The notes below the pieces were generated by a model. It worked only from the letters and a program-made list of their open reading frames with translations, did no database searches and was not told where the DNA came from. A stretch of 64,000 nucleotides of DNA from Thiomicrospira sp. (GTDB lineage Bacteria; Pseudomonadota; Gammaproteobacteria; Thiomicrospirales; Thiomicrospiraceae), in NCBI RefSeq assembly GCF_014859555.1, contig NZ_JACUTY010000003.1, forward strand, positions 1 to 64,000, in the 5' to 3' direction. Shown one piece after another: positions 22,016-33,240 of this stretch. Positions within the stretch are counted from its first letter, which is position 1. Each line of letters starts with the position of its first letter. The translations under genes and the position numbers were made by a program.

Positions 22016-22353
22016 GTGAACTCCCAAATTTATTAGAACAAAAATGTGAAGACATACCAAAAGGCCAAAAAGGTTTAGTGATTCCGACGATTGAAAGTTA
22101 CCTGAATATGCTTCCCGGTTGGGATGTAACCCTGGATTATGCATCGATCCATAAAACCTTCCGTTTTAAAAACTACCATCAAACCGTCGCGTTTGTGAAT
22201 GCGGTTACTTGGGTGGCTCACAAAGAAGATCACCACCCGACTATTTGCTTTGGATATAACGAATGCACCATCACACTTAAAACTCATAACATAAAAGGTC
22301 TAAGCCAAAATGATATGATTATGGCCGCCAAAATTAACGCTTTATTGGATTAA
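22012..22353 (+). CDS. 4a-hydroxytetrahydrobiopterin dehydratase
   Basis: FRFKNYHQTVAFVNAVTWVAHKEDHHPTICFGYNECTITLKTH PCD motif. Confidence 0.95.
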   Translation: MSELPNLLEQKCEDIPKGQKGLVIPTIESYLNMLPGWDVTLDYASIHKTFRFKNYHQTVAFVNAVTWVAHKEDHHPTICFGYNECTITLKTHNIKGLSQNDMIMAAKINALLD

Positions 22354-22418
22354 GCATTCCCCCTGAAGCACGAGGTTTTCGATTCGCTTGTGTATCGGTG
22401 GTGAACCTAGGAAATGTT

Positions 22419-23405
22419 ATGAGCAAACGCAAACTTAGCGATCAACAACAACGCCGTGTTCAACAAAAACGCCAAGCGGATTCGTTACCCACCGAAAGCT
22501 CGATACGACCAGGCCTGGTGGTCACCAACTTTGGTAAACGTTTACTGGTAGAAACGGAGCAGGGTGAGCTCGTTAACTGCGCCGTGCGTCAACATCTTGG
22601 CAAACTCGTCGCAGGTGATCGCGTGAGGTGGCAACCGGACATCGAAGCAGGCACTGGTGTGGTGAGTGAAGTGCTTGCTCGTCACAGTGAGTTGTCTCGT
22701 CCAGGCTTCCGAGGCCAAACTCGCATGGTCGCCGCCAATATTGATGTGATTGGCATTGTCACACCAATCGAACCCGGCATTCATCCAGACATGATCGACC
22801 GCTACCTGGTGGCGGCCGCGCAATTAAACATTCCGGTTGCGATCATCATTAATAAAATTGATCTGATTCAAGATGATGAAGCTTGGGAAGCCGTCGCAGA
22901 ATTATTAATACCTTACGAAGAAATGGGCATTGAACTGATTCCGGTTTCCAGCCAACTTGAAGATGGCCTTGAAGATTTAGAAGCTTTTTTAGACCAACAA
23001 ACTAGTGTGTTAGTTGGGCCTTCCGGGGCGGGCAAATCCTCTTTAATTAACGCGTTAATTCCAGACTTAGACATCCGTACCAGCGCGTTATCGGCCGCGA
23101 CTGGGTTAGGTGTACACACGACAACCAACAGTATTCTTTACCACCTACCCAAAGGTGGCGACATCATTGACTCTCCAGGGGTTCGTCAATTCAGCCCAAG
23201 CCCTTGCTCACTTACTGAACTAGAGGGTTACTATACCGATTTTGAGCCTTTTCTAGGCCAGTGTAAATTTCATAATTGCACCCATGACATCGAACCAGAT
23301 TGTGCTATCAAACAAGCTGTTGAGCAGGATAAAATTGCCTACAGTCGTTATCAAAGCTTTCAGCGTTTATTACAAGAATTTAAACAAAACGAAATAAAAT
23401 ATTAA
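22419..23405 (+). CDS. rsgA: ribosome small subunit-dependent GTPase A
   Basis: Circularly permuted GTPase: NKIDL, GPSGAGKSSLINAL, DSPGVRQF, Zn motif CxxxNCTHDIEPDC; ATG at 22419. Confidence 0.96.
   Translation: MSKRKLSDQQQRRVQQKRQADSLPTESSIRPGLVVTNFGKRLLVETEQGELVNCAVRQHLGKLVAGDRVRWQPDIEAGTGVVSEVLARHSELSRPGFRGQTRMVAANIDVIGIVTPIEPGIHPDMIDRYLVAAAQLNIPVAIIINKIDLIQDDEAWEAVAELLIPYEEMGIELIPVSSQLEDGLEDLEAFLDQQTSVLVGPSGAGKSSLINALIPDLDIRTSALSAATGLGVHTTTNSILYHLPKGGDIIDSPGVRQFSPSPCSLTELEGYYTDFEPFLGQCKFHNCTHDIEPDCAIKQAVEQDKIAYSRYQSFQRLLQEFKQNEIKY
22508..22519. repeat. iterated palindrome ACCAGGCCTGGT in rsgA
   Basis: gaccaggcctggtggtca; encodes RPGLVV. Confidence 0.95.
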
Positions 23406-23442
23406 TATTTCGCCATAAAATATATCAATGCACTAGCAAAAA

Positions 23443-23616
23443 TTAGGCGACTAAAAACACGGAAATTAAATACAGCAGTATCGACGACACCCCGACAACA
23501 CCCAACCAAAATAAAAACACCCAACCTAACGGCTTAGGATTGTTCACCAGTTTTAATGCATACCAGCTAACAATTGTGGCTAATATCGTAATCAGCCAAA
23601 GTTTAATCAAAACCAT
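23443..23616 (-). CDS. small hydrophobic membrane protein, 57 aa (MVLIKLWLITILATIVSWYALKLVNNPKPLGWVFLFWLGVVGVSSILLYLISVFLVA)
   Basis: Hand translation; two hydrophobic segments; RBS AAGGGAGGTTGC before ATG; absent from the supplied track. Confidence 0.6.
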   Translation of the reverse strand: MVLIKLWLITILATIVSWYALKLVNNPKPLGWVFLFWLGVVGVSSILLYLISVFLVA

Positions 23617-23840
23617 GCAACCTCCCTTTTGTGAAAAAACATTCTAACCCAATAAGCGCTGTTTTAATCTAAGTGTTTTTTATTAACTCTTTATACACAC
23701 CCATAAAATTAACTAATAACATTAATTGCTTATAGTCGCGTCAAGCCCTGCATTAGCTTGACTCAAGCTTGCTTTTAGTTTCTAATTAGCGCTAAGGGTT
23801 AACCCTGAAATTTTTATTTAGTACTTTAGGAGAGTGCATA

Positions 23841-24146
23841 ATGAGTAAAGCAATTTTAGCTGCTGCGGCAGTAGGTTTAATGTCTTTTGGTATGGTTGCT
23901 CAAGCAGCTGACGTAAGAGCTGGTCAAGCAGCCTACTCAACCTGCATGGGTTGTCACGGTGCAGGTGGTGAAGGTGGTGTAGGGCCGTCTGTTAAAGGTC
24001 GTGATGCTGGTGAATTAGCTGGCCTCCTTAAAAAGTACCGTGCTGGCGAAAGCGTTGGCCCTATGTCTGCAATGATGCAGCCTATGGCCGCTGGTTTGTC
24101 TGACGCTGACATCGAAAACCTAGCAGCTTATATGTCAGGTCTATAA
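23841..24146 (+). CDS. periplasmic class I c-type cytochrome
   Basis: Signal peptide ending AQA; CMGCH haem site; distal MxxMMQPM. Confidence 0.93.
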   Translation: MSKAILAAAAVGLMSFGMVAQAADVRAGQAAYSTCMGCHGAGGEGGVGPSVKGRDAGELAGLLKKYRAGESVGPMSAMMQPMAAGLSDADIENLAAYMSGL

Positions 24147-24162
24147 TTTTATAGTGCTTGAT

Positions 24163-24190
24163 AAAAAAACCGCCTACGGGCGGTTTTTTT
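24163..24190. terminator. rho-independent terminator
   Basis: aaaaaaaccgcctacgggcggttttttt. Confidence 0.9.
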
Positions 24191-24260
24191 ATTTATATGA
24201 CTGATTTGGTTATAATAAACCACAGTTATTCCTGTTAATATGAGTTCAAACTTGGAGAAA

Positions 24261-24563
24261 ATGAGCATGAAAAAAGGAATCATCACCGCGTTCGCTTTAA
24301 GCTTAATCAGCATGGGCGCTATTGCAATGGAACCGCCAGCTAAAAGCAATACCTGTGTCGCATGTCATGGCGCTGATGGTAATAGCTTAGCACCCAACTT
24401 CCCTAAAATTGCCGGTCAACACGCAGCCTACCTAGAAAAAGCCCTAAAAGATTATCGTGAAGGTTTACGTCGCAATTCTATGATGGCTCCCTTTGCTCGT
24501 GATCTAACAAATGAAGAAATTAAAGCGTTAGCTGAGTTCTACTCAAAACAAACGCCTAAATAA
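24261..24563 (+). CDS. c-type cytochrome
   Basis: Signal peptide; CVACHG haem site; MMAPFARDLTNEEIKALAEFYS. Confidence 0.93.
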   Translation: MSMKKGIITAFALSLISMGAIAMEPPAKSNTCVACHGADGNSLAPNFPKIAGQHAAYLEKALKDYREGLRRNSMMAPFARDLTNEEIKALAEFYSKQTPK

Positions 24564-24577
24564 ATAGTTACGTAACG

Positions 24578-24623
24578 AGCTACAAAAAAGCCGCTAGTTT
24601 AAAATAGCGGCTTTTTTGTAGCT
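24578..24623. terminator. bidirectional terminator
   Basis: agctacaaaaaagccgcta...tagcggcttttttgtagct. Confidence 0.92.
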
Positions 24624-24642
24624 TAAATTAAGCGCGCGAATC

Positions 24643-27600
24643 TTACAACAATACGCGCTCAATCCCTTCATTTTCCAGCTTCGAAATAAAGTCTTTTTTC
24701 CAGCTTTTGCCAAGCAGGTTATTCACCATTTCTACCACAATATAATCGGTTTTTAGGCCGGTTTCATCTTGGTAACGGTTTAAGCCCTGTTGACAAGCTG
24801 GGCATGAAGTTAATAACTTCACGTTGCCATTCACCGCTTTCTCCGAACCCGTTAATTCTTTAATACCTTGCTTTAACTCGGCTTCCTTGCGGAAGCGTAA
24901 TTGGTTTGCAATATCGGGACGTGCCGTCGCCAGCGTACCCGCCTCACTGCAACAACGGTCATTTAAAGGCACATCCATTCCAGTTAACGTGCTGGCTACC
25001 TTAGCCGAATCGTATTTTTTCATTGGATCATGGCAAGGCTCGTGATACATATATTGCACCCCTTCGACCCCCTGCATTTTGACCCCTTTTTCCATTAGGT
25101 ATTCGTGGATATCTAATAATCGACAACCCGGGAAAATTTGTTCAAACTCATACTTTAACAATTGATCCATACAGGTACCACATGAAACCAACACGGTTTT
25201 AATATCCAAATAATTGAGCGTATTGGCGACACGATGGAACAAAGCTCGGTTTTCAGTCGTTATTTGTGCGCCTTTCGCCGCTTGACCGGCCGCCGTTTGT
25301 GGGTAACCACAACACAAATACCCTGGTGGAAGAATAGTCTGAACACCGGTTTCATACAGCATGGTTAAGGTCGCCATACTGATGTCACTGAATAAACGCT
25401 CTGAACCACAGCCTGGGAAATAAAACACGGCTTCGGTTTCTTCTGTGGTTTTAACCGGATCGCGCAAAATCGGCACAACCGTACGATCTTCAAGTGACAA
25501 CAAGGCACGCATAGTAGGCTGATTAGGACCTATATCCAACGGCTTACGCACAAAATGAACCACCTGCTGAATCACAGGGGTTTGACCTGTAGAACTGGCC
25601 GGCAACTGACCTTTGCGCCCAAGTATTCCAGTCCATTTGGCTAAACGATGACCAACACGTTGACTGACAGCGCCCCAACCTAATAAGGTGGTGCGCAAAA
25701 ACTTCACTAGGCCTGGTTGTCCGGTATTTAAGTAGAATAGCGCTGCTTTGGTACCAATACTGATTTGTTTTTGCCCCATATCGGTTAAGATTTTGCGCAT
25801 GCGTATCGAGACATCACCAAAATCGATATCAACCGGACAAGGCGCTTCACATTTATGACAGGTGGTGCAGTGATCCGCGACATCGTTCATCGCATCAAAA
25901 TGATGCAGTGAAATGCCACGTCGGGTTTGCTCTTCGTATAAAAATGCTTCGATGACTTGGCCGGTAGCTAAAATTTTATCCCGCGGTGAATAAAGTAGGT
26001 TTGCGCGTGGAATATGGGTTTGACACACGGGTTTACACTTGCCGCAACGCAAACAATCTTTAATATCATTATTGAGCTGATCAAGCTCACTGGCCTCTAA
26101 AATCAAGGCTTCCTGCTTCACTAATGACAAGGACGGCGTATAGGCATTATGCAAGCCAGAACCCGGCATCAGTTTGCCTTTGTTAAAGTGACCATTCGGA
26201 TCAACTTTATTTTTGTAGTCCACAAAAGCCTGAATTTTTTCCGGCGATAAAAACTCAATTTTGGTTAAGCCGATACCATGCTCACCTGAAATTACGCCGC
26301 CTAAATCGGTTGCTAATTTCATCACACGTTTAACCACGAGATCCGCCAACTGAATCATCTGATAGTTATTAGAATGCACCGGTATATTGGTGTGGATATT
26401 GCCATCGCCAGCGTGCATGTGTAATGCCACAAACAATCGTGCGTTACGTAATTCAAAATGCAACTCTTTTAAACGCACCATAACCGCTTCAAAGTCATGG
26501 CCCATAAAGGTTTGCTGCAAAAAACCCAACACTTCTTGACGGTATGAAATTACCAAGTCTCGGCGTAGAATCAGCTTAACCAAAGTATCATTATCACGTA
26601 TTTGAGTACGCGCACTTTCATCTAGAAAATCGACTAAATTGGCGGCCGGCTGATCTAACGAGCTTAACAAGGTAGTCCAGCGAAGCTTCACTTTCTCTAA
26701 ATGCAGAAGCGTCGCCTGCACTTTCGAATTAAAGTATTCGGCTGGCCCGCCTTGGCTGTCTTCAAAGTCGTCTTCGAGAGTATATTCGGGAATATCGCTT
26801 GAGAAATAGGCACTTAAGCTATCTAAAATATCAATTTTATTTTGAATCGACATTTCGATGTTAATGCGTTCAATGCCTTCGTTATATTCATTTAAACGTG
26901 GCAATGGAATCACCACGTCTTCGTTGACTTTAAAAGCATTGGTGTGTGCTGAAATCGCAGCGGTACGTGAACGATCTGCCCAGAAACGTTTACGCGCATC
27001 AGCACTCACCGCCACAAAACCTTCGGCATTACGTTTATTCGCTAACTCAACAATTTCTTGACAAGTTTTTGCAACTTCAAAGCCGTTTTCGCCAGCAATA
27101 TCGCCGATCAAAATCATTTTAGGCAATTCACGACGTTTGGCTTTAGTGTTGTATTTAACCGCTCTTACATAACGTTCGTCCAAATGTTCTAAACCAGCCA
27201 GCAAAATACCTTGAGCTTTTTTGCTTTCTATAAAGTCGGTGATTTCAACAATCGCAGGTACGGCTAAACTTAAATCGGTGCCGAAAAACTCTAAACATAC
27301 AGTACGAATGTGTTCTGGCATACGATGCAAAATAAAACGTGCCGAGGTAATTAAGCCATCACAACCTTCTTTTTGCACGCCAGGCAAACCACTCAGGAAC
27401 TTATCGGTAACATCCTTACCTAAACCGGCTTGGCGGAAGGCCGTACCCGGTATATTTAGGGTTTCAACCTCCCCCACCGGCGTAACGCCATCGCGTTGAT
27501 AACGGTGGATTTCAAATGTGACCATCGCTTGATCTTGGAGCTTTCCTAGATTGTGATTAACACGTACCACTTCTAACCAGGTGGCATCCGGCATTACCAT

Positions 27601-28503
27601 TTTCCACGAAGCTAAATTATCCAGCGTAGTGCCCCACAACACGGCTTTTTTGCCGCCAGCATTCATCGAAATATTACCGCCAATGGTGGAAGCATCATGC
27701 GAAGTCGGATCAACCGCAAACACTAAATCATTGCGTTCTGCCAATTCGGTTACGCGCTTAGTCACGACCCCAGCACCAGTACGCACGGTAGGTACTTTAA
27801 CGCCCACCCCCGGCAGCTCAATTGGCTCAACCATACTGAGGAATTCAAGTTTCTCAGTGTTAATAACCGCCGTATTGGCATGCAAAGGAATCGCGCCACC
27901 TGTATAACCTGTGCCACCACCACGTGGAATAATCACTAGACCAAGTTCAATACAGGCTGCCACAATATCTGCGACTTCCTGCTCGGTATCCGGGCAAATC
28001 ACCACCAATGGCAACTCAACCCGCCAGTCAGTCGCATCGGTTGCATGCGCTACCCTAGACAAACCACCAAAGTTTGCATTATCCGCACGTGTGATTTTCT
28101 TTAGTCGTTTACTAACTTTTTGGCGCAGGGCCACTTGTTGCGGAAACCAGGCTTCAAAATCAGCTACGGCCTTACGCACAGAATTGAGTAACGACTCAGC
28201 TACCTTATTATTATTTAAGCGGGCTTCAACCTGAGCTAAACGATGATGCAAAGCATTAATTAAAGCACTTCGACGTTTGGGGTTTTCCAACAAGTCGTCC
28301 TGAATATATGGGTTGCGTGACACCACCCACATATCCCCCAACACTTCAAACAACATTTGCGCAGAACGCCCTGTATTACGAGTTTCACGCAACTGTTCGA
28401 TCGTCTGCCAACTCGCTTCACCTAAAAAACGTAAAACGATTTCTCGATCTGAAAAAGAAGTGTAATTGTAAGGAATCTCGCGAATGCGTTTTGTCGCTGT
28501 CAT
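24643..28503 (-). CDS. large FAD-linked oxidase / Fe-S oxidoreductase fusion
   Basis: 1286 aa; FAD_binding_4-like [11 protein letters not shown], two CxxCxxCxxxCP 4Fe-4S motifs, CCG-type cysteine domains. Confidence 0.93.
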   Translation of the reverse strand: MTATKRIREIPYNYTSFSDREIVLRFLGEASWQTIEQLRETRNTGRSAQMLFEVLGDMWVVSRNPYIQDDLLENPKRRSALINALHHRLAQVEARLNNNKVAESLLNSVRKAVADFEAWFPQQVALRQKVSKRLKKITRADNANFGGLSRVAHATDATDWRVELPLVVICPDTEQEVADIVAACIELGLVIIPRGGGTGYTGGAIPLHANTAVINTEKLEFLSMVEPIELPGVGVKVPTVRTGAGVVTKRVTELAERNDLVFAVDPTSHDASTIGGNISMNAGGKKAVLWGTTLDNLASWKMVMPDATWLEVVRVNHNLGKLQDQAMVTFEIHRYQRDGVTPVGEVETLNIPGTAFRQAGLGKDVTDKFLSGLPGVQKEGCDGLITSARFILHRMPEHIRTVCLEFFGTDLSLAVPAIVEITDFIESKKAQGILLAGLEHLDERYVRAVKYNTKAKRRELPKMILIGDIAGENGFEVAKTCQEIVELANKRNAEGFVAVSADARKRFWADRSRTAAISAHTNAFKVNEDVVIPLPRLNEYNEGIERINIEMSIQNKIDILDSLSAYFSSDIPEYTLEDDFEDSQGGPAEYFNSKVQATLLHLEKVKLRWTTLLSSLDQPAANLVDFLDESARTQIRDNDTLVKLILRRDLVISYRQEVLGFLQQTFMGHDFEAVMVRLKELHFELRNARLFVALHMHAGDGNIHTNIPVHSNNYQMIQLADLVVKRVMKLATDLGGVISGEHGIGLTKIEFLSPEKIQAFVDYKNKVDPNGHFNKGKLMPGSGLHNAYTPSLSLVKQEALILEASELDQLNNDIKDCLRCGKCKPVCQTHIPRANLLYSPRDKILATGQVIEAFLYEEQTRRGISLHHFDAMNDVADHCTTCHKCEAPCPVDIDFGDVSIRMRKILTDMGQKQISIGTKAALFYLNTGQPGLVKFLRTTLLGWGAVSQRVGHRLAKWTGILGRKGQLPASSTGQTPVIQQVVHFVRKPLDIGPNQPTMRALLSLEDRTVVPILRDPVKTTEETEAVFYFPGCGSERLFSDISMATLTMLYETGVQTILPPGYLCCGYPQTAAGQAAKGAQITTENRALFHRVANTLNYLDIKTVLVSCGTCMDQLLKYEFEQIFPGCRLLDIHEYLMEKGVKMQGVEGVQYMYHEPCHDPMKKYDSAKVASTLTGMDVPLNDRCCSEAGTLATARPDIANQLRFRKEAELKQGIKELTGSEKAVNGNVKLLTSCPACQQGLNRYQDETGLKTDYIVVEMVNNLLGKSWKKDFISKLENEGIERVLL
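25706..25717. repeat. iterated palindrome variant ACTAGGCCTGGT in FAD oxidase gene
   Basis: 11/12 core; encodes QPGLVK. Confidence 0.75.
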
Positions 28504-28567
28504 TTTTGCACTGCCACCTTAGGATTGAAAGTTAATAACATCAAGGGAAAATTATATGACCTGATAA

Positions 28568-28580
28568 ACCACCAGGCCTG
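28568..28580. repeat. iterated palindrome, one-sided variant (accaccaggcctg), intergenic
   Basis: aaaccaccaggcctgctaat. Confidence 0.8.
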
Positions 28581-28602
28581 CTAATTAAATAGGGTTAAAC
28601 CA

Positions 28603-30036
28603 TTAGTTTGAACGCTGTCTTGGCTTATTTCGAGCTTTTTTCGACTCTGCGAATGTTTTAATTCGGCGTTTTCGATCTTTTTGTTTTGGCGTTAATAGAT
28701 CTTTGTTCTCATCAAATGGGTTTTCACCCACTCTGAACTCTACAATAACCGGTGTGCCTTCCCATTTAAACGCTTTTCGAAATACATTTTCTAAATAACG
28801 CTTATAAGGTGTGGGAACCTTGTCCAATTTATTACCATGGATAATGACACGCGGTGGGTTTAAGCCACCTAAGTGAGCATAACGCATTTTTAAACGACGC
28901 CCGCCTACTAACGGTGGTTGATGATCCAGTATGGCTTGTTCCAGCACTCGATTTAAGTCCGATGTCGGCACTTTATGTGTGGCCGCATGGTAAACCTGTT
29001 TAATTGTTTTGAATAAATCGCCCACACCGGTGCCATGCAAAGCCGAAATGAGATGCGTTTTAGCATATTCGACAAACTGCAAACGATAATCCAACTCGTG
29101 GCGGATTTTTTTGCGTTGATCTTGGTCTAAGTTATCCCATTTATTTACCGCTAGAACCAAGCCGCGTCCAGACTCTATCGCCAAACCTAACAAGGTTAAA
29201 TCTTGATCGGTAATGCCTTCGGAACCGTCCATTAACATCACCACCACATGCGCATCCTGCATGGCTTCGATGGCTTTTAAAATACTGAACTTTTCAATTT
29301 TTTCGAATACATTTTTTCGACGACGCACTCCCGCTGTATCAATCAGGGTATAAGCTTGTCCGTCACGTTCAAACGGCACATAAATACTATCGCGTGTGGT
29401 ACCGGGCATATCAAACGCCACTACACGGTCTTCACCTAGCATTCGGTTGATTAGGGTGGACTTGCCTACATTTGGGCGACCGATTACCGCGACTCGAATG
29501 CCCGGGTGTTCGTCCAAACCAACATCGTCACTTAATAGTTCATTCGGTAAACGTTCAATTAAATCATCCACCGCTTCGGCTACGTTATCACCATGAGCGG
29601 ATGAAATCCCAATTGGCTCGCCTAACCCCATGCCATAAAACTCAGCGGTTAAGACTTCTAGGTTACAGCCTTCGGTTTTATTTACCAGCAACTGTACTGG
29701 TTTACCAAAACTCCTAATAAAGTTCGCAATCGATTCATCTGCGGGGGTTAACCCGGCTCGGCCATCGGTAATAAAGAAAATCGCATGAGCTTCTTCCAGT
29801 GCTTGCTGAACTTGAGATGCCATTAAAGGATCAATCCCAAGGCCTTCACCACTCAGTCCGCCGGTATCGACCACAATATAGTCATGTTCACCCACTCGAC
29901 CCGTGCCATATTGACGGTCACGGGTTAAACCCGGATAGTCGGCCACAATGGCGTCGCGGGTTTTAGTCAAACGGTTAAATAGGGTAGATTTACCTACATT
30001 GGGTCGCCCCACTAGGGCCACAATCGGTTTACTCAT
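28603..30036 (-). CDS. der: ribosome biogenesis GTPase Der (EngA)
   Basis: Two GRPNVGKSTL(F/I)N G-domains and KH-like C-terminus. Confidence 0.98.
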   Translation of the reverse strand: MSKPIVALVGRPNVGKSTLFNRLTKTRDAIVADYPGLTRDRQYGTGRVGEHDYIVVDTGGLSGEGLGIDPLMASQVQQALEEAHAIFFITDGRAGLTPADESIANFIRSFGKPVQLLVNKTEGCNLEVLTAEFYGMGLGEPIGISSAHGDNVAEAVDDLIERLPNELLSDDVGLDEHPGIRVAVIGRPNVGKSTLINRMLGEDRVVAFDMPGTTRDSIYVPFERDGQAYTLIDTAGVRRRKNVFEKIEKFSILKAIEAMQDAHVVVMLMDGSEGITDQDLTLLGLAIESGRGLVLAVNKWDNLDQDQRKKIRHELDYRLQFVEYAKTHLISALHGTGVGDLFKTIKQVYHAATHKVPTSDLNRVLEQAILDHQPPLVGGRRLKMRYAHLGGLNPPRVIIHGNKLDKVPTPYKRYLENVFRKAFKWEGTPVIVEFRVGENPFDENKDLLTPKQKDRKRRIKTFAESKKARNKPRQRSN

Positions 30037-31270
30037 GGTTTACACTCGAATTAACACCACCAGGCCTGGTGGTCGGTGCGCTTCGATGTTGATAAGCCGT
30101 TACGCCACCATCACTATCTAACACATAATAATGTTGTTTATCTTGATGAATTTGTAGAATAGTCTCACCGTCTTTTAAATGATTGGCGTGTTTATAACGC
30201 GCCATAATGTGCCCATCCTTTGGATCTAACCAATGCAAATATCCTAAACCATCGCTTAAGAATATGGCTGGTTTTGATGTTGGGTTATTTAAATCAACCC
30301 TTACATCACCTAACAAGCGGTATTTTAAAGCCGCTTGATTCCAAAATTCGGTACCGGTAACCGGGTCTAATGCGCGCAATATGTCTTCTTCATCAACCAA
30401 ATAAATGACATTATCAATCACCGTAAAATCACGGTAGCCCGAAATATCTTTAGCCCAAGAAATATTGCCATTGTTAGGATTCAACGCCGCCATACGACCG
30501 TTGTAACTCAACACAATTAAACGCCCATTGTGCAAAACCAAAGATGACTGGATATCCACCATTCTTTCTAAGTCGGTACGGCCAGACGGGGTCGCGATAC
30601 GCGCGTCCCAAATGGTTTCACCCGTGTTAATCGACAGGGCTTCAACAAAGCCTGATTCTCGTCCAACATACACCTTGTCACCCTCGACCAATACCGGCGC
30701 GGCACCTCGAATAAACAAGCTGGGCATCTGATGATCCGCTACCCAAATGACTTCACCCGTTGACACATTAAGTGCAACCACCCGGCCATCATTAGTGCGC
30801 ACAAATACACGATGGCCTTCAACCACCGGTGTACTGATCACTTCACTATTTAGGCGCGCTTGCCAAATAACTTGACCATTATCGGGCGACAAGGCCAATA
30901 CATCACCTTTTGCCGAACCCACTAATAGTTTTTCATCGGCTAACACCGGTCCCGCAATTACCGCCGCTTCATAGTTGGTTTGCCAAATGACCTGATCGGT
31001 ATAACGCGATTGATTCTGCTTCCAAAGCGCCGTCAGCAAACCTGAGCTGGAGGCCACATACAAGCGTTGACCATCACTCGTTAATGCCAAACTGCGACCA
31101 TCCGCTTCGGCCAATTTATCCACCGAAACTTGCCACTGCAGGCTCATAGCGCGTGTTTCAACGCCATCTGTTAATGGCGTGGGTATCCGAACCGTTTGTG
31201 AAGTTGAACTGCAAGCCTGTAATAAAACGGCACTTATAAATAAGCCTGCGACTAAAAAAGAAGTTTTCAT
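30029..31270 (-). CDS. bamB: outer membrane assembly lipoprotein BamB
   Basis: Lipobox LLQACSS, PQQ-like beta-propeller repeats, adjacent to der. Confidence 0.94.
   Translation of the reverse strand: MKTSFLVAGLFISAVLLQACSSTSQTVRIPTPLTDGVETRAMSLQWQVSVDKLAEADGRSLALTSDGQRLYVASSSGLLTALWKQNQSRYTDQVIWQTNYEAAVIAGPVLADEKLLVGSAKGDVLALSPDNGQVIWQARLNSEVISTPVVEGHRVFVRTNDGRVVALNVSTGEVIWVADHQMPSLFIRGAAPVLVEGDKVYVGRESGFVEALSINTGETIWDARIATPSGRTDLERMVDIQSSLVLHNGRLIVLSYNGRMAALNPNNGNISWAKDISGYRDFTVIDNVIYLVDEEDILRALDPVTGTEFWNQAALKYRLLGDVRVDLNNPTSKPAIFLSDGLGYLHWLDPKDGHIMARYKHANHLKDGETILQIHQDKQHYYVLDSDGGVTAYQHRSAPTTRPGGVNSSVNHE
30056..30073. repeat. iterated palindrome, perfect 18-mer at the 3' end of bamB
   Basis: accaccaggcctggtggt; read as TTRPGG (third frame). 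Confidence 0.98.
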
Positions 31271-31911
31271 TATTGCGCCAAATCATCCATTTGTAAGCGT
31301 GCAATATTTCGCAAATCGGCTTGAGCTTCCTCATTGTCAACCACGCGTTTAAAGGCGGCCTGAGCTTGAGCAAAATTTTGTTGAGCCTGAGCTAATAACG
31401 CACTCACATAATCCACGTTTGCTTGTTGAGCACCAACCCATGTCTGTGCCGCAAAGCCATCTAATATGTTTTGCGCTTCATCCAACTGCGATAGTTCTAT
31501 ATGTATACGTGCCATTCTTAACTGAGCGGCCGCCTTCATATCACTAGGCTGCTTCGCATCTACCACCCATTGCAATGCCTCCAACGCCTCTTCTGATTCA
31601 GCTTTATCCCAGTGGAATTGCGCTAACATCATCGCCGCCGCGCCCGCATATGGACTGTTTGGCTGATCTTGCATTAAACGACGTGCTTCACGTGATACTT
31701 CACCAAACATAGCATTTTGATGGCTCAACTCTAACACCTCAAAGGTGGCGGAGGCATTTGCCGACTGGGTATAGCTATAAGACTGCCAATAACGCCAGCC
31801 AGCAAAGGCGATCGCCACTATTAGCACACCACTTAAAATCAACGTGCCATACTTAGCCCACCAAGCTTTAATAGCGTCCATTTGTTCCTGCTCGGTATCA
31901 TAACGACTCAT
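31270..31911 (-). CDS. YfgM-like tetratricopeptide protein
   Basis: EQEQMDAIKAWWAKYG N-terminus plus TM; between hisS and bamB. Confidence 0.92.
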   Translation of the reverse strand: MSRYDTEQEQMDAIKAWWAKYGTLILSGVLIVAIAFAGWRYWQSYSYTQSANASATFEVLELSHQNAMFGEVSREARRLMQDQPNSPYAGAAAMMLAQFHWDKAESEEALEALQWVVDAKQPSDMKAAAQLRMARIHIELSQLDEAQNILDGFAAQTWVGAQQANVDYVSALLAQAQQNFAQAQAAFKRVVDNEEAQADLRNIARLQMDDLAQ

Positions 31912-31914
31912 AAC

Positions 31915-33192
31915 TTACCTTTCCTGCATATGTTGTGAAAAAAATGTCGCCAGCTGATCCCAAGCCAGCGACTGTTGTTCGGACTGTTCTCTTAATGGTT
32001 TGACCATAGCCACTTGTTGACTGACTTCATTATCACCCAAAATAACCGCATAGGTCGCACCCGACTTATCGGCTTTCTTAAGCTGACTTTTAAAGCTGCC
32101 CCCGCCACAATGCATTTGAATACTCAAACCTGGCAAGGCATCACGTAACATTTCGGCCAACACCAGGCCTGGTCGTAAAGCTTGATCACCGGCTAATACG
32201 ACATACACATCGGCGGGGATGCCCGAGGCTGGATTTTGTTGATCAATAATCAACGCCATTAAGCGCTCGATTCCTAACGCAAATCCCACAGCAGGTGTCG
32301 GCTTGCCACCAATTTGTTCAACCAAGCCATCATAACGTCCACCGGCACAAACCGTACCTTGCGCACCCAAATCATTAGTTACCCACTCAAATACGCTGCG
32401 ATTATAGTAATCCAAACCGCGCACTAGGTTTGGGTTAATCACATAATCCAAACCTAAGTCATCTAACTGGACACACAGTTGTTCAAAATGCTTTTTTGAC
32501 TCGGCATCTAAAGCGTCCATTAGTTTCGGTGCTTTTGCCACCACATCCTGCATCGCTGGATTCTTGGTATCCAACACACGCAGTGGATTGGTATTTAATC
32601 GGCGCAAACTGTCTTCGTCTAGTTCAGATTCACGACTTTGCAAATAAGCCACTAAATCATCACGATAAGCCGCACGGGCTTGCTGGCTGCCGAGCGAGTT
32701 AATTTGCAACTCTAACCCTGTCAACCCTAGCTGTTCCCACAAACGGGCGCTGAGTGCGATTAATTCAACATCAATATCCGGTCCGTCTAAACCAAACACT
32801 TCAACCCCAATTTGGTGGAACTGGCGGTAACGGCCTTTTTGCGGACGTTCGTGACGAAACATCGGCCCTGAGTAATAGAGTTTTTGAATTTGATTGTGTG
32901 TTAAACCGTTTTCGATCATGGCTCGCACGCAGCCCGCCGTGCCTTCTGGGCGCAACGATAAACTGTCGCCATTACGATCAGCAAAGGTATACATTTCTTT
33001 TTCAACTATATCGGTTACTTCACCAATAGAGCGCGCAAACAACTCGGTTTTCTCAACCAGTGGCAAGCGAACGGGCTGGTATCCATACTGATGCAAAGTC
33101 TGCTCTGCGGCTTGCAAAACTTGTTGAAACGCCATGGCTTGCTGACCATAAATATCATTCATGCCGCGAATGGCCGCAATTTGTTTCGTCAT
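31915..33192 (-). CDS. hisS: histidyl-tRNA synthetase
   Basis: [25 protein letters not shown], class II motifs. Confidence 0.98.
   Translation of the reverse strand: MTKQIAAIRGMNDIYGQQAMAFQQVLQAAEQTLHQYGYQPVRLPLVEKTELFARSIGEVTDIVEKEMYTFADRNGDSLSLRPEGTAGCVRAMIENGLTHNQIQKLYYSGPMFRHERPQKGRYRQFHQIGVEVFGLDGPDIDVELIALSARLWEQLGLTGLELQINSLGSQQARAAYRDDLVAYLQSRESELDEDSLRRLNTNPLRVLDTKNPAMQDVVAKAPKLMDALDAESKKHFEQLCVQLDDLGLDYVINPNLVRGLDYYNRSVFEWVTNDLGAQGTVCAGGRYDGLVEQIGGKPTPAVGFALGIERLMALIIDQQNPASGIPADVYVVLAGDQALRPGLVLAEMLRDALPGLSIQMHCGGGSFKSQLKKADKSGATYAVILGDNEVSQQVAMVKPLREQSEQQSLAWDQLATFFSQHMQER
32162..32173. repeat. iterated palindrome ACCAGGCCTGGT in hisS
   Basis: encodes RPGLVL. Confidence 0.95.
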
Positions 33193-33240
33193 AGAATTTT
33201 ATTCCTAGGGTTTTATTTAATTCGTCTGCGAAGCCACAGC

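Noticed and set aside
24643-28503. 1286-aa oxidoreductase as an assembly fusion artefact
   Set aside because: FAD oxidase plus 4Fe-4S plus CCG-domain fusions of this size are an established family.
26858-28535. Plus-strand ORF series opposite the FAD-linked oxidase
   Set aside because: Shadow ORFs; no recognisable domains.
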